A stretch of DNA of 51,626 bases from a virus. The DNA lies in the IMG/VR virus record IMGVR_UViG_3300013131_000060, positions 1 to 51,626 of that record; one strand, given 5' to 3'. Below are positions 1-8,048 of the stretch, piece after piece. The position numbers and the translations under genes were made by a program. How positions within the stretch are numbered: position 1 is the first letter of the stretch; every line of letters starts with the position of its first letter. The notes beneath the pieces are model-generated. The model did no database searches, was not told the DNA's origin, and saw only the letters and a list, made by a program, of their open reading frames with translations.

Positions 1-1
1 G

Positions 2-424
2 CCAATCATCATCATCAAGCCGCAAGTCACAGAGCCTCCTGCGCATGATCCAGCCACGCATAAAGCCGTGGAAGTGATGCCAGTTGAAATTGATGGGCAG
101 TGGCAGCAAGCATGGGAACTGCAAGAGCTTCCACCACCACCAATAGTGCCGCGCTGGGTAGATTTCTCAGCCGTCATCATGGCTCTCCCTGCCGCCAATG
201 CCATGCTCGGCGCCGTGCTGCAAGCAGCTCCAGGGCTTTATGGCGGCATGGTAGTGGGGCTGCAGCAGGCCAGCGAAGGAGACAGCAGAGTATTCCTGAA
301 CTCTTGGAACGCCGCCCTTGCCCTGGGACTGATCTCGGCTGAGCTGATCGTCGCCGTGCAGGAAATTGCTGCCGAGTACGACCTGCCAGAAGCCTTTATT
401 GAAGCGTTGGCCCCCGCTGCATGA
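2..424 (+). CDS. C-terminal part of an unknown late phage protein
   Basis: The frame is open from the left edge and no convincing start is seen, so this is the 3' part of a longer gene; an internal GTG lies at 68. The visible 140 residues begin with Pro/Ile-rich linker sequence and a PPPP run, then a helical alanine-rich half with many Trp, Leu and Ala residues. It overlaps the next gene by ATGA, as in a late operon. No family recognised. Its place upstream of the lysis genes suggests a structural or assembly protein at the end of the tail operon (inference). Confidence 0.6.
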   Translation, partial: PIIIIKPQVTEPPAHDPATHKAVEVMPVEIDGQWQQAWELQELPPPPIVPRWVDFSAVIMALPAANAMLGAVLQAAPGLYGGMVVGLQQASEGDSRVFLNSWNAALALGLISAELIVAVQEIAAEYDLPEAFIEALAPAA

Positions 425-675
425 AACCACGCCTACACCTAGTCGGCATATTCCACACCCAGCACACTATTGCATATAGCCACTGCGCATTTACCGGCAA
501 AGCCTTGCGCTTTCCAAAGATGATGAGAGGCCAAGGGTATTACGTAGTGGAATATAGCAATGAAGGATCTGAATCTTCAGCTAATGAGCATGTGATGATG
601 CTCAGCGCCACTGAATTTGAAACTTTATACGGTAGCCGCAAGGATGTCGAAGCATTGTCGCTAGAGCTTGAATGA
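421..675 (+). CDS. Hypothetical protein, 84 aa
   Basis: It is linked to its neighbours by four-base ATGA overlaps at both ends, which argues for translational coupling and a real gene. The protein is soluble, with a His-rich N-terminus and a mixed alpha/beta look. No motif recognised. Confidence 0.6.
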   Translation: MKPRLHLVGIFHTQHTIAYSHCAFTGKALRFPKMMRGQGYYVVEYSNEGSESSANEHVMMLSATEFETLYGSRKDVEALSLELE

Positions 676-923
676 CCATGCAACAACCGCTGCAACTGCT
701 CGCCGCTGCTGGTGCTGTACTTGCGGCCATTGTTGGCACGACACTGACAATCGACAATCGCTACGCAAAGTCCCAGGAGGTACAACAACAGTTTTGCGCT
801 GCCCGTAAGCAGCAACTCCGGGATCGCATTTTCGAGCTAAGCCTAAAAACAAACCCAACAGCCGCAGACAAAGCACTGCGAGAATACCTCAACCAGCAAA
901 TCCGCGACGGCTGTACGCAATAA
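672..923 (+). CDS. Small single-pass membrane protein (spanin- or holin-like)
   Basis: The 83 residues hold one hydrophobic N-terminal segment (about residues 8-26) followed by a charged, helical C-terminal part with two cysteines. This N-in, C-out layout resembles inner-membrane spanins and some holins. It sits upstream of the endolysin among other one-helix proteins, which supports a lysis role, but no diagnostic motif is visible. It could also be an anchored structural helper. Confidence 0.55.
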   Translation: MTMQQPLQLLAAAGAVLAAIVGTTLTIDNRYAKSQEVQQQFCAARKQQLRDRIFELSLKTNPTAADKALREYLNQQIRDGCTQ

Positions 924-939
924 GCAAGGTGCCGCTCAC

Positions 940-1047
940 ATTGAGTACAAACCCGGCCCACCAAAAGTCACCTCAATCGGGCAGGGCCAGCATTCAAGGC
1001 CAAGGCGGCGCGGCCGCAAGAAGTTGCGTGGCCAGGGCAGGGGCTAA
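940..1047 (+). CDS. Small basic protein of the YKPGPPK...RGQGR type, start codon missing
   Basis: In this frame the text reads IEYKPGPPKVTSIGQG, then SRPRRRGRKKLRGQGRG and a stop. From memory, short phage proteins with a YxPGPPK motif and a basic RGQG(K/R) tail are widespread in marine phages; I cannot verify this here. The frame is open back to a stop at 844, yet there is no ATG, GTG or TTG. The coordinates start at an ATT codon as a placeholder. Either an unusual start, a frameshift from the preceding gene, or a gene that lost its start. Confidence 0.4.
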   Translation: MEYKPGPPKVTSIGQGQHSRPRRRGRKKLRGQGRG

Positions 1048-1056
1048 ACTGAAGCC

Positions 1057-1305
1057 ATGATTGAAGTGCTTGCTGCTGTTGCTGGTGCATCCATCTCAGT
1101 GGCGGCGATGGGTGCTATGGGATTTAGCCGCCGCAATGATGAAGCACGCGATGCAGTTATTCGCCTCACCAGCGCAGTCGAGCACATTGCTGCCCAGCTG
1201 GAAGTGCTGCACACTGACATCAAAGATGACCGTAAGGAGACCTTCCAGCGCCTTGGCGTAGTCGAGCAGCGGGTGACTAAACTAGAAGCGCACCCGCGCT
1301 CCTAA
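1057..1305 (+). CDS. Holin-like membrane protein with coiled coil
   Basis: An N-terminal hydrophobic stretch (about residues 2-23, Ala/Gly/Met rich) ends in an Arg-Arg pair and is followed by a long amphipathic helix with heptad spacing, probably a coiled coil. The order resembles XhlA-like haemolysin or small holin partners found next to phage endolysins. The function is inferred from shape and position only. Confidence 0.6.
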   Translation: MIEVLAAVAGASISVAAMGAMGFSRRNDEARDAVIRLTSAVEHIAAQLEVLHTDIKDDRKETFQRLGVVEQRVTKLEAHPRS

Positions 1306-1307
1306 CC

Positions 1308-1448
1308 GTGGAAGTCATCAACCATCCTGCCTTCTGGATCGTTCTTGCTGCTCTCAGTGAGCTGATCGCACTCAGCCCGCTGAAGTCCAATAGCATCATC
1401 CAGCTCATCCTGCAGGCGCTCTACGCCATTAAGCCGGGAAAGCGCTGA
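1308..1448 (+). CDS. Tiny hydrophobic protein, 46 aa, GTG start
   Basis: GTG at 1308 lies two bases after the previous stop. The protein begins VEVINHPAFWIVLAALSELI and ends in a basic KPGKR tail. One amphipathic or membrane-associated helix is likely. Similar very short proteins with a PxFW, ALSE, ALSP pattern recur in cyanophages as I recall. A holin accessory role is a guess from context. Confidence 0.55.
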   Translation: MEVINHPAFWIVLAALSELIALSPLKSNSIIQLILQALYAIKPGKR

Positions 1449-1468
1449 GGCCGAACCTCGGCCTTCCA

Positions 1469-1699
1469 ATGGTGACCCTGTTCACCACCAAGCCGCAGGA
1501 TGCTGAAGCTCGAATGCTCATCAATGAGCACAAGACCTTAGCGTCCATCGACCAGCAGGTGGACGCCTGGCACGCGGCACAACCTGAGCCGCCACCGCCA
1601 AACATCATTGAGCACCCAATTGATGACACCCTGCAGACTGGTGATAGCCGCTTGCTAGGTGGTGCAATGGAAATCAAAGCTCCGTGGAAACGTGATTGA
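1469..1699 (+). CDS. Hypothetical protein, 76 aa
   Basis: The ATG lies 20 bases after the previous stop. The first half is acidic and helical; the middle carries a PEPPPPN run. Its end overlaps the endolysin start region by about 40 bases if the GTG at 1659 is used, or by 11 if the GTG at 1689 is used. No family recognised. Confidence 0.5.
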   Translation: MVTLFTTKPQDAEARMLINEHKTLASIDQQVDAWHAAQPEPPPPNIIEHPIDDTLQTGDSRLLGGAMEIKAPWKRD

Positions 1700-3038
1700 A
1701 ACACCTGTGGGCAAAATTCCAAACGGTAACTACGTCAATCACTACAACCCGAGCAAAGCTCATCACCGAGCTTGGCTTCAGGCCGTACTTGATCGCTTGG
1801 CGGAGCTTGACCCAGAAGCCCTCCAGGAAGGCGGCGAGCTTCGAGACATCTGGAAGGCGGCAGTGGAGACGAAGGCCCCCCTGCTGGCGTCTCCAGTGAC
1901 TACTCCGGCGACTTCTCAGATGATCAGCATGACCCAGGCGACTGCGGTGTTCACCAGAGCCCCCAGGGACAGCCAGCTTGCAGATCTCAACTCCTGCCTG
2001 CAGCGTTTTTTAATTAACACCCCAGCTCGAATTCGCCATTTCTTGGCTCAAGTTGGGCATGAATCCGGTGGATTGCGTTGGATGATGGAGCTGGCCAGCG
2101 GCGACGCTTACGAAGACCGCAAAGATTTGGGGAACGCAAGGCCTGGCGATGGCCCGCGCTACAAAGGCGCTGGCGCAATTCAGCTTACGGGACGCTACAA
2201 CTATCAACAATTTGCTGATTTTATCAAAGATCAAAATGTTATGGATGGGGCGGCCTATGTAGCCAACAAATATCCCTTTACTTCTGCTGGTTTTTGGTGG
2301 CATCTCAATGGCATGAATGCTTATTGCGACTCGGGTGCAACTTGCCGTCAAATATCAGCTCGGGTTAATGGAAGAGACCCAGCAAACGGATTGGCAGATC
2401 GAGAGGCCTACTATGCTCGGGCTGCGGCTGCATTCCCCAATACGCCATCGCAGCCAAGCACTTCTCTTGGCTATGGCAATCCGCTGCAGGTGCCCTGGTA
2501 TGCGCAGATGGACAGCGTTGATCGCAGCCAAGCGGCTCGTATGTGCTTCAGCAGTTCCTGCGCGATGCTCCTGCAGTACCTCAAACCTGGCACATTCATC
2601 GGTTCCAACGGTGACGATCAGTATCTCAAGCGTGTCCAGCAGTACGGCGACACCACTGATGCCGCTGCTCAGCTCAAGGCTTTGAGCAGCTACGGTATCA
2701 AGGCCAAATTCGTGCAGAACGCATCTTTTGCGCTGATCGAACGCCAGATTGCCGTCGGAGTGCCAGTGCCTTGTGGCTTCATCCATCGCGGTCCAGTGGA
2801 GCAACCCACCGGCGGTGGTCACTGGCTGATCGTGGTGGGTCAAGATCCCACGCATTTGATTGTTCACGACCCGTTCGGAGAAGCGAACTTGCTCAGTGGT
2901 GAGTCTCTGGGCGGAGTGGCGCGATTTATGCGCTACAACCGCCTCAATTTCGGCAAGCGCTGGATGGTGGAGCCCATCGGCGGTGGTGCCTATCGCTACG
3001 CCCCTGGCAAAGGCTGGGCAATTATTGCTGAACGCTAA
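1659..3038 (+). CDS. Bifunctional endolysin: GH19-like glycosidase plus C39-like peptidase
   Basis: Residues 1-75 form a leader with a [12 protein letters not shown] motif also common in cyanophage lysis proteins. Residues 90-260 look like a GH19 chitinase/lysozyme fold, with QVGHESGG (Glu135 the likely acid) and [10 protein letters not shown] near 172-182. Residues 270-430 match the papain-like peptidase C39_2 pattern, with Cys296 or Cys301, His388 in [10 protein letters not shown] and Asp404 in HDPFGE. It would cut peptidoglycan glycan strands and probably peptide bonds to release phage. No signal peptide is seen, so a holin would be needed. GTG at 1689 is an alternative start with less overlap. 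Confidence 0.85.
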   Translation: MVQWKSKLRGNVIETPVGKIPNGNYVNHYNPSKAHHRAWLQAVLDRLAELDPEALQEGGELRDIWKAAVETKAPLLASPVTTPATSQMISMTQATAVFTRAPRDSQLADLNSCLQRFLINTPARIRHFLAQVGHESGGLRWMMELASGDAYEDRKDLGNARPGDGPRYKGAGAIQLTGRYNYQQFADFIKDQNVMDGAAYVANKYPFTSAGFWWHLNGMNAYCDSGATCRQISARVNGRDPANGLADREAYYARAAAAFPNTPSQPSTSLGYGNPLQVPWYAQMDSVDRSQAARMCFSSSCAMLLQYLKPGTFIGSNGDDQYLKRVQQYGDTTDAAAQLKALSSYGIKAKFVQNASFALIERQIAVGVPVPCGFIHRGPVEQPTGGGHWLIVVGQDPTHLIVHDPFGEANLLSGESLGGVARFMRYNRLNFGKRWMVEPIGGGAYRYAPGKGWAIIAER

Positions 3039-3058
3039 AAACATCACCAAGTTATTGA

Positions 3059-3241
3059 TCAACCTTTGGCGATAATTAAATTTTTCATCACCGCTAACGC
3101 ACGCTCACCGCTAATACATTCGATTACAACATCACGATCAATTACCAACCAACATGCTGAACCACGCACATCGGTGCCAACCGTTACATAAGGCATCAAG
3201 TCGCGTTGCCTAAGCTGTGGCAATCTTTGCTTGCTGGCCAT
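3059..3241 (-). CDS. Hypothetical protein, 60 aa, minus strand
   Basis: The gene converges on the endolysin, with 20 bases between their stops. It starts at an ATG near 3241; an upstream in-frame ATG at 3265 is possible. The protein has a basic N-terminus, then a beta-rich centre and a helical tail. It may be the last gene of the sigma-factor strand. No family recognised. Confidence 0.45.
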   Translation of the reverse strand: MASKQRLPQLRQRDLMPYVTVGTDVRGSACWLVIDRDVVIECISGERALAVMKNLIIAKG

Positions 3242-3292
3242 GGTGTTCTCAACCGTAGTGTGCACCTACAGTTTGCCCAAAGGAAGGCAGCA

Positions 3293-3451
3293 GTGAGCAG
3301 AGAGGACATCCAAGCTCTAATAGAGCAAGCGATCAGACGACATGAATTGCGCGTTGCACTCTGGTCGGGCTTGCTAGGGGCAATTTTACTTTTTGGCACA
3401 TGGCACGCTATTTGGCTGCTGGCTATGGTTAACGCACCCGCGATATATTGA
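3293..3451 (+). CDS. Small membrane protein with strong ribosome site
   Basis: GTG at 3293 is preceded by AGGAAGGCAGCA, one of the clearest Shine-Dalgarno sites in the window. The 52-residue protein has an N-terminal amphipathic helix (REDIQALIEQAIRRHE) and a hydrophobic segment at about residues 23-45. This resembles small phage holin-like proteins. It lies antisense to the intergenic region between the sigma gene and the 3059-3241 gene. Confidence 0.6.
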   Translation: MSREDIQALIEQAIRRHELRVALWSGLLGAILLFGTWHAIWLLAMVNAPAIY

Positions 3452-3522
3452 TGCTGTCAGCGAACTACCGCCTCAGCTGGTTTCGACGTGAGCAACGCGA
3501 CGACTGGCGGCAGCGGGATTAA
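3451..3522 (+). CDS. Possible 23-aa peptide coupled to the upstream gene
   Basis: TGATG overlap couples it to the previous gene. It encodes a short peptide rich in Arg, Asp and Trp that ends just before an A/T-rich hairpin. It may be a real small peptide or the remnant of a longer gene. Nothing else supports it. Confidence 0.3.
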   Translation: MLSANYRLSWFRREQRDDWRQRD

Positions 3523-3541
3523 AATAAAAATAAATCCGATC
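3518..3541 (-). terminator. A/T-rich hairpin at the end of the sigma gene
   Basis: GGATT and AATCC arms flank an AAAATAAAAATA loop, giving a T-rich run on the minus strand just past the sigma stop. It is a weak candidate terminator, possibly acting in both directions. Confidence 0.35.
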
Positions 3542-4461
3542 TAAGGGACTTGACTAGAAAAAAAAGTATTTACGACATATTGAATTTTTTTGATGATATT
3601 TTGTTGTTTTTGGCGGACGGCATGTTTACTGATTCCGCTAGTTTCTGCGATTTCTTTTGCTGAAACAGGTTGGCAGCCAATTCCATACTTTTGCTTGACA
3701 AGCTCTTGCTCTTCTTCTGGCAAAGCGCTGATAATGGTTAAGATAAAGTTTATTTTTTCGAGGCTGTCGTCGTTATCTTCGTCTGACGCGCTTGCTGGAA
3801 TTAGCTCCAGCAACGAAATCTGATCGCCACTTTGGCTTACATTCGAGTCCAAAGAAACAACTACCGAATCAGCAAGCAAGGTTTTTTTTACTTTTTCTAT
3901 GTCCTCTTCCATGTCAATAGCTATCTCAGCGACTGTCGGCTCTTTTTTGAGAATTAACGTCAATTTATCTCTGGTTTCTCTGATTTGCCTTGCTGTTTTC
4001 TGCATATTCGATGGCATTCGAATTGCCTTCTCTTGAGACTCAGTGGCCCTTACTATTCCTTGCCTTATCCACCAGTAGGCGTAAGTGCTGAATTTATATC
4101 CACGACCTGGCTCAAATTTTTCAGATGCTCTGGTCAAACCAATTGCACCTTCTTGAATTAAGTCTTGAATCGTAAGATGAGTTTGCGTTGTTTTAATTTT
4201 TTTTGCAACAGCGACCACGAGCCTCATGTTTGCTGAAATCATTCGACTTCTTGCTCTCAGCCCTCTTTTTATTACTAACCTCGCTTCTGGACTTAAATTT
4301 TTAGTGGAATCAAGAAGATTTTTTTGCGATATTTGTTCATTTAGCCCGTTGTCCCTGAGAATTTTTATCATTTTCTGGATATATCCCCCAAGTATTATCT
4401 CTTCGTCGGATGTCAGCAATGGAACACGAACTATATCTGCTGAATACTCTTCAAGGCTCAT
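3541..4461 (-). CDS. Phage-encoded sigma-70 family factor, group-2 like
   Basis: The 306 residues follow the sigma-70 order: a region 1.2-like VRVPLLTSDEEIILG (residues 11-25), region 2 with MISANMRLVVAVAKKI and LIQEGAIGLTRASEKF (74-116), GYKFSTYAYWWIRQGI (121-136) for promoter melting and -10 contact, region 3 (148-215), and region 4 with AKEIAETSGISKHAVRQ for -35 contact. It should direct host RNA polymerase to chosen promoters. The region 1.2 text resembles cyanobacterial group 2 sigmas, suggesting host origin. It is adenine/thymine-rich compared with the structural genes. It may read late or repeated accessory promoters (inference). Confidence 0.9.
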   Translation of the reverse strand: MSLEEYSADIVRVPLLTSDEEIILGGYIQKMIKILRDNGLNEQISQKNLLDSTKNLSPEARLVIKRGLRARSRMISANMRLVVAVAKKIKTTQTHLTIQDLIQEGAIGLTRASEKFEPGRGYKFSTYAYWWIRQGIVRATESQEKAIRMPSNMQKTARQIRETRDKLTLILKKEPTVAEIAIDMEEDIEKVKKTLLADSVVVSLDSNVSQSGDQISLLELIPASASDEDNDDSLEKINFILTIISALPEEEQELVKQKYGIGCQPVSAKEIAETSGISKHAVRQKQQNIIKKIQYVVNTFFSSQVP

Positions 4462-4619
4462 GGTCGCGCAGTGCTTGCATCCTGTTTTGCTGGCTTTAGC
4501 TTAAGTTTGCTTAGTCTAAAGACGCAGCTTCAGGATCTGCGGATTTGCGCTAGGCACGCAAAAACCCTACAGCGGCAGCGACTCCCGGTCAAGGTGTGAC
4601 GCAGCTGAGCAGCGAAGCT

Positions 4620-4853
4620 CTACAGAAGCTCTAGCTGGCGACGATTCCCGGCTCCAGTGTCAACAAGCAGAGATCTAGTAGAAAGGTGAATTTTAGGAAT
4701 CAAATATTTCTCTCCCCTGAGATAGCACAAGTAATGGGGAAACCTTGACGCAACCTGAGCAATGTCTTCGATTATAAGCAGATCTTCGCCAAAAAATCTA
4801 GCGTAAACGCTGTCTCCAATTCTCAGTTCAGTGCTTTTGTTGAATGCTGACAT
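4620..4853 (-). CDS. Small barrel-like protein, first gene behind a strong promoter
   Basis: The 77-residue protein opens LRIGDSVYARFFGEDLLII, a pattern of short beta strands like an SH3-type barrel. It resembles the minus-strand protein at 41057-41278 (LQVGDFVKIKFENEEFIV), which is also the first gene after a near-consensus promoter. The two may be distant paralogues. Function unknown; an early host-takeover role is a guess from promoter strength and position. Confidence 0.6.
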   Translation of the reverse strand: MSAFNKSTELRIGDSVYARFFGEDLLIIEDIAQVASRFPHYLCYLRGEKYLIPKIHLSTRSLLVDTGAGNRRQLELL

Positions 4854-4879
4854 TCGCTTGGTGAATAGAAAGCTTCAAG

Positions 4880-4908
4880 ATTCTACAGTTTATATGCCGA
4901 GCTGTCAA
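4880..4908 (-). promoter_or_regulatory. Near-consensus sigma-70 promoter, minus strand
   Basis: On the minus strand TTGACA, a 17-base spacer and TAGAAT lie about 20 bases upstream of the ATG at 4853, with a T-rich stretch just before the -35. It should drive the 4853-to-3059 unit including the sigma factor. Likely an early promoter read by host polymerase. The remaining 250 bases up to 5160 hold no gene that I can see. Confidence 0.7.
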
Positions 4909-5159
4909 TAAAATGCAAGAGACCTTCTGCCTGGCACCTGCCACAGGCGAAGAATCCCCACTACTGGCGCTTCACCAGACCCCTCCAGCAGGGCCAGGAA
5001 GAGGCCTGAGGCAGCATTAGGCACTCATTCCTTGGCCAGCAAGGCGGAGGCTCCAGCAGGCGGGTTGACGAGGCATCTCAACGCTTTGCCCTTAATTGCA
5101 CCCGAGTGCCTCCCCCCTGGCTCCCCCATGCTACCATTGGTGCGTTCACCACAGATTTT

Positions 5160-5330
5160 ATGCCAACCCCGCTTCCCCGTCTTGTAGTTGGAATTGAAGA
5201 AAAAACGCGACAAAAGCTGCGTATATTGGCCGCTGCTCACCATCGGAGCATTTCCGGTGAAGTGACAATTGCGCTTGAAGCTTGGCTTGAAAAGCATTTG
5301 GCTGAAATTTCAAATACGCAAGAAAACTGA
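5160..5330 (+). CDS. Ribbon-helix-helix (Arc-like) DNA-binding protein
   Basis: The 56-residue protein has the RHH layout: a short strand (LPRLVVGIE), then helix KTRQKLRILAAAHHRSISG and a second helix ending in EAWLEKHL. RHH dimers usually bind operators and repress. As the first gene of the rightward early cluster it may autoregulate that cluster (inference). The ATG at 5160 was chosen because upstream residues look non-coding. Confidence 0.7.
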   Translation: MPTPLPRLVVGIEEKTRQKLRILAAAHHRSISGEVTIALEAWLEKHLAEISNTQEN

Positions 5331-5349
5331 TTTGCCAGCAGTAAAGCAA

Positions 5350-6177
5350 ATGGCGCGTATTAAGGCTCAGCAGACTTTTACTGCTTTACCAAATTGGATT
5401 ATTGAAAAACAAAAGCGACGGCTTGGTTGGTTGTCTTGTCACGAACTTTGTGTTTTGCTCATTCTCCAGCATTTTGCTAGTGGAGCTGGACAGGGCGATG
5501 ACGTTTTCCCTAGTCAAAGCACTATTGCGGCTTGCGCCGGAATCAGTAAAAGTTCTGTCATCAGGTCGATTGCAGGGCTTGTCGAGAAAAATCTCATAGA
5601 AAAAATTCCGAGATATGATGAACTTGGCCAAAAAACAAATTTATATCGCTTAATGATTTGGGACGGTCTTCCGGTTGGCAACGAGGCTCGCCCCACTCCA
5701 CCCCCCGTGTCAGGGGGACACTACCCCCTGTCAATCGGACAAGCCCCCCATGTCACACAGGAAGGGGCCCCCTGTCAGGGTGACACACGAACAAGAACCA
5801 TTGAACAAGAACCAATGAACAATAAAAACCCCCCTATATCCCCCCAGCAGCCAAAACAGCCTCCAGCAGGGGTAGAACTGCCTGAGTGGCTGAATCCTTA
5901 TCGTGAGCATCTGTTGCAATGGCTTGATAGAAGACAAAAAAAATACAAACTCAAGCCAGAGCTTACAAGTTCAACCATGCGTGCTCTTGAGTATGCAAGG
6001 GATGCTGGAGTTCTTGAATTTTATTGCGAATATGTTTCCGAAAGAAATTGGCAATCACTTGGGTTTGCTGGACACAAGGATACTATTGAGAAACTTGCAA
6101 AAGAAAACGGCATAGCAACTAAAACATTAAATCAAGGCAGACCAGTAATGTCGCCTATCATCTACACTTTGAATTAA
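5350..6177 (+). CDS. Helix-turn-helix replication initiator (lambda O-like)
   Basis: Residues 10-100 form a winged helix of the HTH_36 type, with SQSTIAACAGISKSSVIRSI as the DNA-reading helices and LVEKNLIEKI as the wing. A Pro-rich linker follows, then a C-terminal domain (residues 175-255) that could contact the helicase. Lambda O and similar initiators carry their origin iterons inside their own gene, and here four iterons lie in the linker-coding part. The gene directly abuts the DnaB-type helicase gene. A longer frame begins at 5269 but overlaps the RHH gene, so the ATG at 5350 is preferred. Confidence 0.75.
   Translation: MARIKAQQTFTALPNWIIEKQKRRLGWLSCHELCVLLILQHFASGAGQGDDVFPSQSTIAACAGISKSSVIRSIAGLVEKNLIEKIPRYDELGQKTNLYRLMIWDGLPVGNEARPTPPPVSGGHYPLSIGQAPHVTQEGAPCQGDTRTRTIEQEPMNNKNPPISPQQPKQPPAGVELPEWLNPYREHLLQWLDRRQKKYKLKPELTSSTMRALEYARDAGVLEFYCEYVSERNWQSLGFAGHKDTIEKLAKENGIATKTLNQGRPVMSPIIYTLN
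5701..5850 (+). other. Candidate phage replication origin with four phased iterons
   Basis: TGTCAGGGGGACA (5708), TGTCAATCGGACA (5729), TGTCACACAGGAA (5751) and TGTCAGGGTGACA (5773) start 21, 22 and 22 bases apart, about two helical turns. Each follows a C-rich run, and three share the inverted form TGTCA-N4-GACA. An A-rich stretch with the direct repeat GAACAAGAACCA follows at 5789-5835 and could be the unwinding element. The arrangement matches the lambda-type origin inside an initiator gene. Confidence 0.65.
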
Positions 6178-7611
6178 ATGAGCGAAGAGATTTCTGCAAT
6201 CGTATCCCAGATGAATACTTGGGATACTAATGAGATAGAAGACTCATTTCTTTCGTCTTGTATTTTTTATCTTGAAAATGAACAAGGATCTCCAGCAGGG
6301 CTATGTGAACTTGTAACTCAAGTAGATCAAGAATGGTTTGCCGAAACACACAAGAAAGCGCTTTTTCATATAATAAAGAAAATTGCACTTGATTCGGTCA
6401 AGTCATCTTTAATAGTACCTGGAAGCATTTCTGTGATGGCAGAAAAATTGCTTCTGTCAATGGGCTATCAAGATGAAAGTGAACATGTTGAAGAAGTCGC
6501 AAAGTCTCCTTCGATGTTTTTTAGCATTGAATCTTTCTATTCTGTTATACCTCTCTGGAGGGTTAAGCTTGCAAGAGCAAGCCTTAAGATCAATGCAGAG
6601 AAAATAATTACCATCCTTGCTGGCGTTCCAGATCAAAAAGTCTTTGAAGAAGATATTCCTTCTTTAATAGAAAGTCAGCAAGAGATATGGTTTAACGCTT
6701 CAACTTTTGATAAAAGGGACGACGATTGGCAGTCATCTCTCAATGAGGCACTTTCGCCACTGCCCGGAGATATTGCAATTCCCACTGGTATCAATGTACT
6801 TGATGGAGCGATACAAGGTGGTGTTGCAAAAAGGAATTCACCATATTCAGGTCGGTTGGTGGTGATAGCTGCAAGGCCTGGGATGGGAAAAAGTACATTT
6901 GCAATTCACCTTGCAACCGTGCTGGCCGACACTTACTGCGATGCTGCTTTTTTTAGTTTAGAGATGTCGAAAAAGCAAGTGCAATATAAATCCATTGCAT
7001 GTCTTGATTATATGAATTTGAGCTATCAGAAACAACTTGTCGATCCCATTCGCTCTAACAACCTTAGGCTCAGAACTTATACATCTGCTCAGAGGGCAAG
7101 GCTTGAAAGCTATTCTGATTCTCAGTTAGTAAAAAGATTGCATATTTTTGATACATCTGAAGCTATCGACACAATTTCCGCTAAGATCAGGCTTCTTGCA
7201 AAAACCAGGAAAAATCTTTCCGCTGTTTTCATTGATTACTTGCAACTTGTAGAAGGCTGTTCTGGCGATGCTCAGAATACGGAGGCTTCTAATATAGGTA
7301 ATGTTACGAGAGCTTTGAAAAAACTTGCCACAAACATCGGCATAGATATTTTTCTGCTAAGCCAAGTCAATAGAGGAGTGGAAAACAGAAGCGATAAGAT
7401 GCCCAACATGGCAGACCTTCGCGCTTCTGGTAGGATCGAAGAGGACGCTGATATTGTAATGTTCCTGCTTAGGCCTAATTACTATGACCAGGAAAAAGAT
7501 GAATATGAGATAGCCATTTCTGTTGCCAAAAATAGACATGGAATGTGCGGCACACTCCAATGTTGCATTGACCTTAAAAGTTCTGTTATTTTTGAAAAGT
7601 ATCCCTTGTAA
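6178..7611 (+). CDS. dnaB: Replicative DNA helicase, DnaB family
   Basis: The 477-residue length fits the family. An N-terminal helical domain (1-165) is followed by the RecA-like motor: Walker A ARPGMGKST (232-240), FFSLEMSKKQ (258-267), Walker B AVFIDYLQLV (349-358), LLSQVNRGVE (393-402) and DLRASGRIEEDADIVMFL (413-430). It unwinds the fork as a hexamer. The start directly follows the initiator stop, and the next gene overlaps by TAATG, so the three are probably cotranslated. Confidence 0.93.
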   Translation: MSEEISAIVSQMNTWDTNEIEDSFLSSCIFYLENEQGSPAGLCELVTQVDQEWFAETHKKALFHIIKKIALDSVKSSLIVPGSISVMAEKLLLSMGYQDESEHVEEVAKSPSMFFSIESFYSVIPLWRVKLARASLKINAEKIITILAGVPDQKVFEEDIPSLIESQQEIWFNASTFDKRDDDWQSSLNEALSPLPGDIAIPTGINVLDGAIQGGVAKRNSPYSGRLVVIAARPGMGKSTFAIHLATVLADTYCDAAFFSLEMSKKQVQYKSIACLDYMNLSYQKQLVDPIRSNNLRLRTYTSAQRARLESYSDSQLVKRLHIFDTSEAIDTISAKIRLLAKTRKNLSAVFIDYLQLVEGCSGDAQNTEASNIGNVTRALKKLATNIGIDIFLLSQVNRGVENRSDKMPNMADLRASGRIEEDADIVMFLLRPNYYDQEKDEYEIAISVAKNRHGMCGTLQCCIDLKSSVIFEKYPL

Positions 7612-7874
7612 TGCCGCAGCCTAACTGGACCAGTATTTTTGAAAAGTTTCCAGAACTTGAAAGTCCTGGCTACCAAGAAACTCTTCAAAAAATGAGGAAT
7701 CGGCAGCCTGATTACGAAGCCGATCGACTCAAAGAAAAAATGCAGCAGATCAACAAAGAGAAGCAGAGCGTCAGAGTCAGGAATCGAGCCAAAACTGCTG
7801 CCAAAGAATCAGTGGCTCAAGATAGCGTAGATCCGTTGTTCGGCATCAACAAAGGCCGGGGCAAGAAGCGGTAG
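7611..7874 (+). CDS. Basic helical protein behind the helicase
   Basis: It is coupled to the helicase stop by TAATG. The 87 residues contain a WTSIFEKFPELESPGYQETL segment and a long Lys/Arg-rich helix. Position suggests a helicase partner or loader, but no motif proves it. Its last 66 bases overlap a convergent minus-strand frame. Confidence 0.6.
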   Translation: MPQPNWTSIFEKFPELESPGYQETLQKMRNRQPDYEADRLKEKMQQINKEKQSVRVRNRAKTAAKESVAQDSVDPLFGINKGRGKKR

Positions 7875-7970
7875 GCATTGCGGTGCATTTTCGAGAATTG
7901 TATGACGAATCTTCGCCATATCCTTGAGCAACGCAACAACATCCGCTGGCATTTTTGGCACGCCGTCCAT
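7809..7970 (-). CDS. Possible small protein, 53 aa, minus strand
   Basis: The frame encodes a compact helical peptide (MDGVPKMPADVVALLKDMAK...) with natural amino-acid use. It lies downstream of the 8049-8363 minus gene and converges with the helicase-side gene, overlapping it by 66 bases. Support is composition and context only. Confidence 0.4.
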   Translation of the reverse strand: MDGVPKMPADVVALLKDMAKIRHTILENAPQCLPLLAPAFVDAEQRIYAILSH

Positions 7971-8048
7971 AATCCAATCTTCTGAAGGGGTTTTGCTGCT
8001 GGGCCCGGGCTCTTGCCTTCGGTCCAGCTTTGAAAGCCTAGCGCTTCC

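Noticed and set aside
2355-3062. A 235-codon minus frame opposite the endolysin
   Set aside because: Shadow of the peptidase domain coding strand; no recognisable motif.
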